A stretch of DNA of 6,494 bases from an uncultured Eubacteriales bacterium (GTDB lineage: Bacteria > Bacillota > Clostridia > Oscillospirales > Oscillospiraceae): the NCBI GenBank assembly GCA_905205195.1, contig CAJLCS010000094.1, positions 1 through 6,494 on the forward strand. The letters are read 5' to 3'. Every line of letters begins with the position of its first letter. Position 1 is the first letter of the stretch. Both the position numbers and the translations under genes were made by a program. The notes under the pieces were generated by a model that was given only the letters and a program-made list of their open reading frames with translations, was not told the DNA's origin and made no database searches. Shown piece by piece: positions 1 through 5,411 of the stretch.

Positions 1-11
1 CAGAAGGTGAA

Positions 12-28
12 TTGCCCCGCAGGGGCAA
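12..28. repeat. Perfect hairpin TTGCCCC-GCA-GGGGCAA in the spacer downstream of the GH2 gene
   Basis: A seven-base perfect stem with a three-base loop lies in non-coding DNA about 100 bases past the GH2 stop. No T-tract follows it on either strand, so it is not an obvious terminator. The bases just before it, GGTGAAT (6-12), are the reverse complement of ATTCACC at 75-81, so it may belong to a larger palindromic intergenic element. Confidence 0.5.
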
Positions 29-75
29 GAGAAGCCGCCCTGGGGCGCGCCGCCGAAGAAAATGTTCCCACCCTA

Positions 76-97
76 TTCACCGCCTGCGGGCGGTGAA
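76..97. terminator. Strong hairpin after the GH2 stop, probable transcription terminator
   Basis: TTCACCGCC (76-84) and GGCGGTGAA (89-97) form a nine-base perfect stem with a four-base loop, 34 bases beyond the GH2 stop at 131. A run of six T (plus strand, 109-114) lies on the GH2 side, 11 bases from the stem. In the GH2 direction only a short TTTT appears about 13 bases past the stem. The stem is clear, but the U-tract spacing is not canonical in either direction. It may end the operon, act in both directions, or be a palindromic repeat. Confidence 0.45.
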
Positions 98-130
98 CTC
101 TGCGAGGCTTTTTTGACACACTGAAAGGGA

Positions 131-3127
131 TTATTCCAGCGTGAAGGAAAAGTCGATGTGCTTGTCCGTCACCTGATATTTCCGGCTGAGGATAGGGCCG
201 CAGCTGCCGGAGCCGACGCCCCGGTTTTTATAGCAGATCAGGACCTCCGTGGTGCCCGACGGCACCAGCTCAAAGGCGTGCTGCTTCTCGTCCAGTTCCT
301 CGATGGTGTAGTGCAGGGCGGAGAACTCGAAGGACGGCTGACCGCGGAAGGTGACCTCGGCCGTTCCGTCCGACAGGGACAGGTAACGGGTGGCCAGATG
401 GTTGCCACAGTCCTGGGGACGGATATACGGCTCGTATTCCTTGGTGACGGTGCTGTGCCACAGGTTCATTCTGGCGTGGGCCTGATAGTCGATGTAGCAC
501 TCCCGGTCGCCCATGCCGAAATAGTCCAGATTTTCGTAATCCTGCTTCAGGGCGAATCGGACGCCGAAGCGGGGAATCTCCTCAATTTCGACCTTTTTGT
601 GCAGATCCAGCTCGCTTTCCTCGGAGGAGGTGCGGTTCAGCGCCCGCAGCTCCTTGTTTTTGTCGGCGCTGACGGACAGCGTCAGACCGGCGGAGGTCAG
701 CCCATAGCACAGCGTCATGGCGAACACCGGCAGGCGGCTGTTGGCACCGTAGACGCCGGTGACCCGGATGACGCACCCATCGTCGCTGCGTTCGGCGGTG
801 ACGGCATGGGGCTTGTAGTAGCACTTGTGGAAATGCTCGTTGCGCCAGGTCTGCATGGTGCTCTTGTTGTCCTTGTCGTTGTCGATGGAGGCCCGCCAGA
901 TCACCGGATCCGCCGGACGTACCAGCGTCTCCCGGCCGTCTTTGCGGAACGAGCAGAGCAGGCCGGTGGCCTTGTCCACGGTGATGCCATACCGGCCGCA
1001 CTGGGCGGACAGATAGCGCCGGGTTTCCTGCAGATCGACCGGGGCCGGAGCGGGCAGCGCCGGTTCCGCCGGAACCGACGGCAGGGGGAACTGGGCCCAT
1101 GCCAGATTGTACCCGGCCTCACACCAGCGCTGCTGCGTGGGGACGTCCAGATACAGCTCGAGGAAGGCGCCGAAGCGGCAGGCGGCGGGGACGGCGTAGG
1201 AAAGCGAAAGCGTCGCCTTTTCGTGAGGTGCCAGCGAGAGGGCAAAGGTGCCGCTTTCCGCCACGGTTCCGTCACAGACCACCTGATACCGGAAGGCCAT
1301 CTCGGAAAAATCGGTGAAATCAAACCGGTTTTCCACCTCAAAGACGCCGCCCTCTGCGCTGCGGCAGGTGACAGCCCAGGGCTCAATGACCTTCTTGTAC
1401 TCCAGCAGGCCGGTGGAGGGCGTCCGGTCCGGGAACACCAGCCCGTCGCAGCAGAAGTTGCCGTCGTGGGGGAATTCGCCGTGATCGCCGCCGTAGAGAT
1501 AGCCGGTGCGGCCGTCAGGGAGCTTTTTGGCCACGGCGTGGTCACACCATTCCCAGACGCAGCCGCCGATGAGCCGGGGATATTTGTAAATCAGGTCCCA
1601 ATAGTCCTTGACCTCGCCGGGGCCAAGGCCCATGGCGTGGCAGTATTCCGCCAGAAAATAGGGCCGCTTGTCCGTGTGGAGATTGCCGTGGATTTCCACC
1701 TCCGGCAGGCCGGTGTACATCCGACTGATGATGTCCACGCAGGGATGGATGGGCATCTGGTCGGCGCCGTAGGCCTTGTTGGGGAAGGCGGTCCGTTCGT
1801 AGTGAATCAGGCGGCTGGGATCCCGCTGCTTGGTCCACTCCGACATGGCGATGAAGTTGTCGCCGAACTGGGCCTCGTTGCCCAGCGACCAGATCAGGAT
1901 GCTGGGGGAATTCTTGTCCCGCTCCACCATCCGCTGCATCCGCTCCAGATAGGCGGGCAGCCAGGCGGGATTGCTGGCCATCTGGTCGATGGAGGCCAGC
2001 GAGCAGAGCCCGTAGGCGTTTTCTACGCCGTGGGTTTCCAGATCGCACTCGTCAATGACATACAGGCCCAGCTCGTCGCACAGTTCCAGAAATTCCGGCG
2101 CGTTGGGATAGTGGGAGGTCCGGACGCAGTTGATGTTATGCTGCTTCATCAGCGTCAGATCCCGGAGCATCTCCGCCCGGGTGACGCAGTAGCCCCGCTC
2201 CGGATTGGAGTCGTGGCGGTTGACGCCCTTGAGCTTCACGGCCACACCGTTGACCAGCAGCTCCCCCTGCTCCGAGGTGGCGACGGTCCGGAAGCCGATT
2301 TTTTTGCGGATGAATTCACCGGCGCATTCCAGCAGCACGGTGTAGAGATTTGGCTTTTCCGCCGACCAGAACAGCGGCTTGTCCGCCCCATCATAGGCGC
2401 TGCCGTCCGGGGCCAGGACGGTCATCCGGTAGGGGAGGCTTTCCCCGGCAAAGGTGACCTCCGCCGTGATGCCCGCGGCGGGATCGGCCTTCAGAAACAC
2501 GTCCCGGATGTGATTGCGGGGGCGGCTGAGCAGGTACACGTCCCGGAAAATGCCGTGGAACCGGAAAAAGTCCTGATCCTCCATGTAGCTCTCTACATTA
2601 TAAGTATACACGGCGGCGGTGACGGTGTTCTCCCCGGGGTGGACGAAGGCGGTGATGTCGAATTCCGCCTGAAGATGGGAACCACGGCTCAAGCCGACGT
2701 ACCGGCCGTTGACGGTCAGCTCCAGATAGCTGCTGACGCCCTCAAACACCAGATACAGCCGCTCCGGCCCATCGTCCAGATGGAAGCTGCGCTGATACAC
2801 GCCCACCGGATTGACCGTCAGGGTGTAGGGGGGATCGTACTGGAAGGGATAGTTGATGTTGGTGTACTGAATCTGGCCGTAGCCGTAGCATTCCCAGCAG
2901 GACGGCACCGGAATCGTGGCGTCGAAGGTCAGCTGCGACGGATTTTCCGGCAGATCCAGCGGTGTGGGCAGATAACGGAAATTCCACAGGCCGTTCAGAT
3001 CGGTATAGGCTTCCGAGCAGAGCTTATCGCCGGACAGGGCTGCTTCGGCGGAGCGGCAGGGGATGTAGTAAGCGCGTTGGGGCTCCCGGCCCTGGGACAG
3101 AATAGACAGATTATTATAGTTCTCCAT
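131..3127 (-). CDS. lacZ: LacZ-type glycoside hydrolase family 2 (beta-galactosidase-like), 998 aa
   Basis: This is a retaining GH2 hydrolase close in size and order to E. coli LacZ (1023 aa). Visible parts are the N-terminal jelly-roll (about 40-200, with N90 in YTNINYPF and YMEDQDFFRF at 181-190), a short Ig-like domain (about 205-282), the TIM barrel (about 285-585), a second Ig-like segment, and the C-terminal Bgal_small_N domain (about 705-995). Acid/base is E418 (WSLGNE) and nucleophile is E494 (FLAEYCHAMG). Mg ligands are E364 and H366 (DLETHG). H339 (SHYP), Y471, W525 and F558 match LacZ H391, Y503, W568 and F601. Differences are D561 for N604 and probably C976 for W999. There is no signal peptide, so it should act in the cytoplasm. 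The ATG has AAGGAGG seven bases upstream. It is last in the minus-strand operon. Beta-galactosidase is the default reading, but the adjacent uronate isomerase leaves another beta-glycoside, possibly uronate-containing, open. Family assignment is very secure; substrate is not. Confidence 0.95.
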   Translation of the reverse strand: MENYNNLSILSQGREPQRAYYIPCRSAEAALSGDKLCSEAYTDLNGLWNFRYLPTPLDLPENPSQLTFDATIPVPSCWECYGYGQIQYTNINYPFQYDPPYTLTVNPVGVYQRSFHLDDGPERLYLVFEGVSSYLELTVNGRYVGLSRGSHLQAEFDITAFVHPGENTVTAAVYTYNVESYMEDQDFFRFHGIFRDVYLLSRPRNHIRDVFLKADPAAGITAEVTFAGESLPYRMTVLAPDGSAYDGADKPLFWSAEKPNLYTVLLECAGEFIRKKIGFRTVATSEQGELLVNGVAVKLKGVNRHDSNPERGYCVTRAEMLRDLTLMKQHNINCVRTSHYPNAPEFLELCDELGLYVIDECDLETHGVENAYGLCSLASIDQMASNPAWLPAYLERMQRMVERDKNSPSILIWSLGNEAQFGDNFIAMSEWTKQRDPSRLIHYERTAFPNKAYGADQMPIHPCVDIISRMYTGLPEVEIHGNLHTDKRPYFLAEYCHAMGLGPGEVKDYWDLIYKYPRLIGGCVWEWCDHAVAKKLPDGRTGYLYGGDHGEFPHDGNFCCDGLVFPDRTPSTGLLEYKKVIEPWAVTCRSAEGGVFEVENRFDFTDFSEMAFRYQVVCDGTVAESGTFALSLAPHEKATLSLSYAVPAACRFGAFLELYLDVPTQQRWCEAGYNLAWAQFPLPSVPAEPALPAPAPVDLQETRRYLSAQCGRYGITVDKATGLLCSFRKDGRETLVRPADPVIWRASIDNDKDNKSTMQTWRNEHFHKCYYKPHAVTAERSDDGCVIRVTGVYGANSRLPVFAMTLCYGLTSAGLTLSVSADKNKELRALNRTSSEESELDLHKKVEIEEIPRFGVRFALKQDYENLDYFGMGDRECYIDYQAHARMNLWHSTVTKEYEPYIRPQDCGNHLATRYLSLSDGTAEVTFRGQPSFEFSALHYTIEELDEKQHAFELVPSGTTEVLICYKNRGVGSGSCGPILSRKYQVTDKHIDFSFTLE

Positions 3128-3134
3128 GGGTCAT

Positions 3135-3141
3135 CCTCCTT
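3135..3141 (-). promoter_or_regulatory. Ribosome binding site of the GH2 gene
   Basis: AAGGAGG on the minus strand ends seven bases before the ATG at 3127. It is a full match to the anti-Shine-Dalgarno sequence of Bacillota 16S rRNA and fixes this start. The site lies in the 35-base gap after the oxidoreductase stop, so the hydrolase can initiate independently of the broken upstream gene. Confidence 0.85.
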
Positions 3142-3156
3142 ATGGCTTGCCGGGTC

Positions 3157-3185
3157 ATTATATCATTGGTGGGGCCGGAAAGCAA
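3157..3185 (-). promoter_or_regulatory. Possible internal promoter for the GH2 gene
   Basis: On the minus strand a perfect -10 box TATAAT (3157-3162) directly follows the TGA stop of the oxidoreductase gene. Seventeen bases upstream is a weak -35 candidate, TTGCTT (3180-3185), which keeps only the TTG of TTGACA. A start near 3150 would give a leader of about 23 bases including the AAGGAGG site. The -10 match stands out in GC-rich surroundings, but the weak -35 leaves it uncertain. If real, it would spare the hydrolase from polarity caused by the frameshift upstream. Confidence 0.4.
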
Positions 3186-4454
3186 TGCCGGGCTTTCCGT
3201 TTTTTTCCGGGACAATGGCGCCGATGGCGGTCAGCGCCCGGCACAGGTCGGCATAGGGCACCTGCCGGACCGGAAGATTCTGCTGGGCGGCCAGTGCGGC
3301 GGCGCAGCCTGCGGCCTGCCCCATGGCCATGCAGGGGGCCTCCACCCGGAGGGCGCTGTTGGCGTCGGTATCCGCGCTGACGCATCGTCCGGCGCACAGA
3401 AGGCGGCGGGAGGCCTTGGGAATCAGGGCGCCGTAGGGCACCCGGGGGACGATGCCGTCTGCCAGGAAGGTCTGCCGGATGCCGTCGGCGACGTGCAGAT
3501 CTACGGGATAGAGGCGTAGCAGACGTCGTCCTCCCCGGCGGCGCCGGAAAGATACCGCTCCCGGGTGACGGTGTCCTCACCCACGATCCGGTTCGTCTCC
3601 CGGACGCCGGTTTCCTGGGCCAGGTAGTCCACCCGCAGATGCTCCGCGCCGGGGACGGTCCGCATGAGCCGGACCCGGCCCATCAGATCATCCAGCGCCC
3701 GGCGCTCCAGCGCGGCTTTCCCGGCGGCGGTGTCGGCGTTCTCGCAGACGGTGTGGTTGTTGATCCGGTGCTCCGCGAACCAGGCCATCAGCTTGTCCGG
3801 GGAGACGGCACAGTCCGGGTGGGCGGCCAGCGCATCGGCCACCGCTTCCCGGGTGATGGCGCTTGCATCGTAGCCGGTGATGGTGTTTTGCAGGGTGGCG
3901 GGCTGCTGGACCGGGCTTTTCACCAGCGGATAGCCCAGCATCCGGGCCAGAGCCGCATCGCCGGTGGCATCCACCAAGACCTTTGCGTGCAGCCGGCGCA
4001 GGCCGTCCCGGTCCGTCAGCAGAAGGGCGGCGCCCTCCGGCGTTTCTTCGGCGGCGGACAGCATGGTGTCGGTGTATACCCGGACACCGGCCTCCCGGCA
4101 CAGGTCCTGCAGCACCCAGGTGAAGGTGAACCGGTCCAGCAGAATCTGTTCGTGCCAGTGGCGCTCCGGCCGGTAGGAAATGGGCGGGATCACGGCACCG
4201 CCCAGCGCGGCGGTCCGCTCCACCGCCTCCCAGCAGGGACCGGCAATGATCTGCCTGCCCCAGGCGAAGAACAGGCCGGGATAGTTGACGCCCCCGGCGG
4301 TCATGGTGCCGCCGAGACGGCTGTGCTGCTCGATCAGCACGGTGTCCGCGCCGGTGCGGGCGGCGCTGACGGCGGCAAAGACACCGGCGGTTCCGCCGCC
4401 GATGACCGCCACGTCGGCGGCGGAACGGGACAGTGCGTTTTCGTTAATGTTCAA
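3163..4454 (-). pseudogene. FAD-dependent oxidoreductase (FAD_oxidored, PF12831-like), broken by a one-base frameshift
   Basis: The first frame (4454-3501, 317 codons) begins with a dinucleotide-binding fold: AVIGGGTAG (residues 16-24), then an acidic strand end VLIEQ and RLGGTMTAGG (46-55). Further on are VDATGDA (161-167) and RETNRIVGE (285-293), all typical of this flavoprotein family. It stops at a TAG (3501-3503) just after VCYAS. The next frame, open from about 3510 to the TGA at 3163, continues with YPVDLHVADG, ALIPKASRRLLCAGR and an alanine/glycine-rich APCMAMGQAAG stretch, the expected C-terminal FAD-contacting part. Restoring one base near 3507-3515 gives about 430 residues, a normal length for the family. 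The start is TTG, inside the last codons of the regulator. No signal peptide or membrane segment is seen. The family oxidises or reduces diverse small molecules and the substrate is unknown; a sugar or glycoside is only inferred from neighbours. It may be a true pseudogene or a sequencing/assembly error. Confidence 0.88.
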
Positions 4455-5289
4455 GACAGATATCCTCCTGCTGCTCTAATTTCCGGACGGTAATGGCCTT
4501 GCTGCGCCCGTTTTCGTTCTTGGGGGAAATGCCGAAGTGCTGCTTGTAGGCCCGGTAAAAGGTGGTATAGTCCTGAAAGCCGCACTGGGGGAACACCTGG
4601 GTGGGGGACTGCCCGGCGGTCAGCAGCTCCCGGGCCATGAACAGGCGCTTGACCACAATATATTCCCACACCGTGGTGCCGGTGGATTGCTTGAAAATCC
4701 GGTTGAGGTGGGTTTTGCTCAGGTAAAACTGCCCGGCCAGCAGCTCCAGCGAAAGGTCGTCCCCCAGATGGCGGTTGATGTATTTGATGACGCCTGCGGC
4801 CCGGTCCTTTTCGCTGAGGGGATCCGTGTGCTTCAGCAGCTCGAAGCTGTCGGCCAGATCGCTCAGCAGCGGCATCAGAAAGCACAGCTTCCGCCGGGGA
4901 TCCTCCGTGGCCTCGATTTTTTCCAGATAGAAGAGCCAGTGGTTGTCCGGGAACTGGGCAGCCCGGTAGTGATTGTATTTTCCGAGAGAGCGGTCGTTGA
5001 ACGGCGCCAGCAGCCGCCCGTCCGGGTCCAGCTCCGGCGGCAGGTCGAAATTGATGACCGAACGCTCGTAGCGGGCGTCGGATTTGACAATCAGGTGGTG
5101 GACCTCGCCCTTTCGCATGAGCATCAGGTCGCCGTGCTCCAGCTGGTAGCGGTTGCCCTCCACGGAGTACCCGGCGTCGCCGGAACGGAAGCAGAAAATC
5201 TCGTGAGAATCGTTATGGATGTGCATGGGGTAGTCGCCCAGCATGGGGTGCTCGGTGCTGGTGCGGGCGCTGCCAATCTGAAAATCCAT
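4444..5289 (-). CDS. AraC-family transcriptional regulator with cupin sensor domain, 281 aa
   Basis: The N-terminal half is an AraC-type cupin: MHIHNDSHEIFCF (22-34), a central YSVEGNRYQLEHGDLMLM stretch (41-58) and GEVHHL (61-66), the usual sugar-sensing fold. The C-terminal half has the two helix-turn-helix motifs. The first is about 179-223 (LSLELLAGQFYLSKTHLNRIF, then the linking helix WEYIVVKRLFMARELL). The second is about 227-256, with the family signature CGFQDYTTFYRAYKQHFGISP. About 24 charged residues trail the signature and overlap the next gene. An in-frame ATG at 5319 would add ten residues, but AAGGAGG sits seven bases before the ATG at 5289, and the upstream ATG lies inside the likely -10 region, so 5289 is chosen. 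It heads the minus-strand operon and is divergent from uxaC. It probably controls both directions and senses a sugar or uronate; the inducer cannot be deduced. Confidence 0.95.
   Translation of the reverse strand: MDFQIGSARTSTEHPMLGDYPMHIHNDSHEIFCFRSGDAGYSVEGNRYQLEHGDLMLMRKGEVHHLIVKSDARYERSVINFDLPPELDPDGRLLAPFNDRSLGKYNHYRAAQFPDNHWLFYLEKIEATEDPRRKLCFLMPLLSDLADSFELLKHTDPLSEKDRAAGVIKYINRHLGDDLSLELLAGQFYLSKTHLNRIFKQSTGTTVWEYIVVKRLFMARELLTAGQSPTQVFPQCGFQDYTTFYRAYKQHFGISPKNENGRSKAITVRKLEQQEDICLEH
4464..4469 (-). promoter_or_regulatory. Ribosome binding site selecting a TTG start for the oxidoreductase
   Basis: AGGAGG on the minus strand lies nine bases before TTG at 4454-4452. No ATG or GTG lies between it and the GGGTAG nucleotide-binding motif, so TTG is the best start. 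The site is inside the coding end of the AraC-type gene, whose TAA is at 4446-4444. The two genes overlap by 11 bases, which suggests translational coupling. Confidence 0.75.
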
Positions 5290-5296
5290 GACGTCA

Positions 5297-5303
5297 CCTC
5301 CTT
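5297..5303 (-). promoter_or_regulatory. Ribosome binding site deciding the AraC-type gene start
   Basis: AAGGAGG on the minus strand ends seven bases before ATG 5289-5287. The longer reading frame from ATG 5319 would place this site inside the coding sequence and lacks a comparable site of its own, so the shorter 281-residue protein is favoured. Confidence 0.82.
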
Positions 5304-5309
5304 GCTGCC

Positions 5310-5338
5310 ATTTTAACATGGCGTGTTCCGATTTGCAA
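5310..5338 (-). promoter_or_regulatory. Promoter of the AraC/oxidoreductase/GH2 operon
   Basis: On the minus strand: -35 TTGCAA (5338-5333), a 17-base spacer and -10 TAAAAT (5315-5310), preceded by TG one base upstream (TGTTAAAAT), an extended -10. Transcription would begin near 5303, at the very start of the Shine-Dalgarno sequence, giving a leader of only about 14-15 bases. The -35 lies inside one of the two ATTTGCAAT repeats, which would suit autorepression by the regulator. Confidence 0.55.
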
Positions 5339-5362
5339 TGCTTCTACGATTTTATTTGCAAT
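5331..5362. promoter_or_regulatory. Pair of direct repeats, probable operator for the AraC-family regulator
   Basis: ATTTGCAAT occurs exactly at 5331-5339 and again at 5354-5362, 23 bp start to start, about two helical turns. AraC-family proteins commonly bind two direct half-sites with roughly this spacing. Relative to the predicted uxaC start near 5396, the proximal copy covers about -42 to -34 and the distal copy about -65 to -57, the layout for activation next to RNA polymerase. The distal copy also covers the -35 box of the regulator's own promoter. The repeat and positions are seen; the binding is inferred. Confidence 0.55.
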
Positions 5363-5389
5363 TGATATCAGAAATAGATCGGCTATAAT
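5362..5389 (+). promoter_or_regulatory. Promoter of uxaC
   Basis: TTGATA (5362-5367), a 16-base spacer and a perfect TATAAT (5384-5389) form a good housekeeping-sigma promoter. Transcription would start near 5396, giving about a 16-base leader that begins with the ribosome site. The -35 overlaps the palindrome TGATATCA (5363-5370) and touches the proximal ATTTGCAAT repeat, so access to this box may be controlled. Confidence 0.7.
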
Positions 5390-5396
5390 GGTAGCT

Positions 5397-5403
5397 AAGG
5401 AGG
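5397..5403 (+). promoter_or_regulatory. Ribosome binding site of uxaC
   Basis: AAGGAGG lies eight bases before ATG 5412 and directly after the predicted transcription start. It fixes the uxaC start, which places the HCH metal motif at residues 28-30 as expected for the family. Confidence 0.85.
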
Positions 5404-5411
5404 GGATCACG

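Noticed and set aside
1..130. CRISPR repeats or a tRNA in the left spacer.
   Set aside because: The hairpins differ in sequence with no regularly spaced identical units, and no cloverleaf or T-loop motif is visible.
131..3127. Naming the GH2 enzyme a beta-glucuronidase (uidA) because uxaC is nearby.
   Set aside because: It has the 1000-residue LacZ architecture with a Bgal_small_N domain and LacZ active-site motifs, and I do not see the short UidA form. Uronide activity stays a hypothesis only.
158..3256. A 1032-codon open frame on the plus strand, antisense to the whole GH2 gene.
   Set aside because: It is codon-aligned with the GH2 gene, so it is open simply because that gene uses no TTA, CTA or TCA codons between its ends. 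Its product shows no recognisable domain, while the minus-strand frame has complete LacZ motifs.
3158..3580. A 140-codon minus-strand frame rich in arginine and proline across the frameshift.
   Set aside because: It is the third, wrong frame of the oxidoreductase region. The FAD-family motifs lie in the other two frames on either side of the junction.
3639..5316. Plus-strand open frames of 284 codons (3639-4493) and 259 codons (4537-5316).
   Set aside because: Both are exact codon-register mirror frames of the oxidoreductase and the AraC-type regulator, with no domains or convincing ribosome sites. They reflect the same codon bias.
5290..5411. A catabolite-repression cre site or riboswitch in the divergent spacer.
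   Set aside because: No convincing TGWAANCGNTNWCA match was found, and the predicted leaders are too short for a riboswitch.
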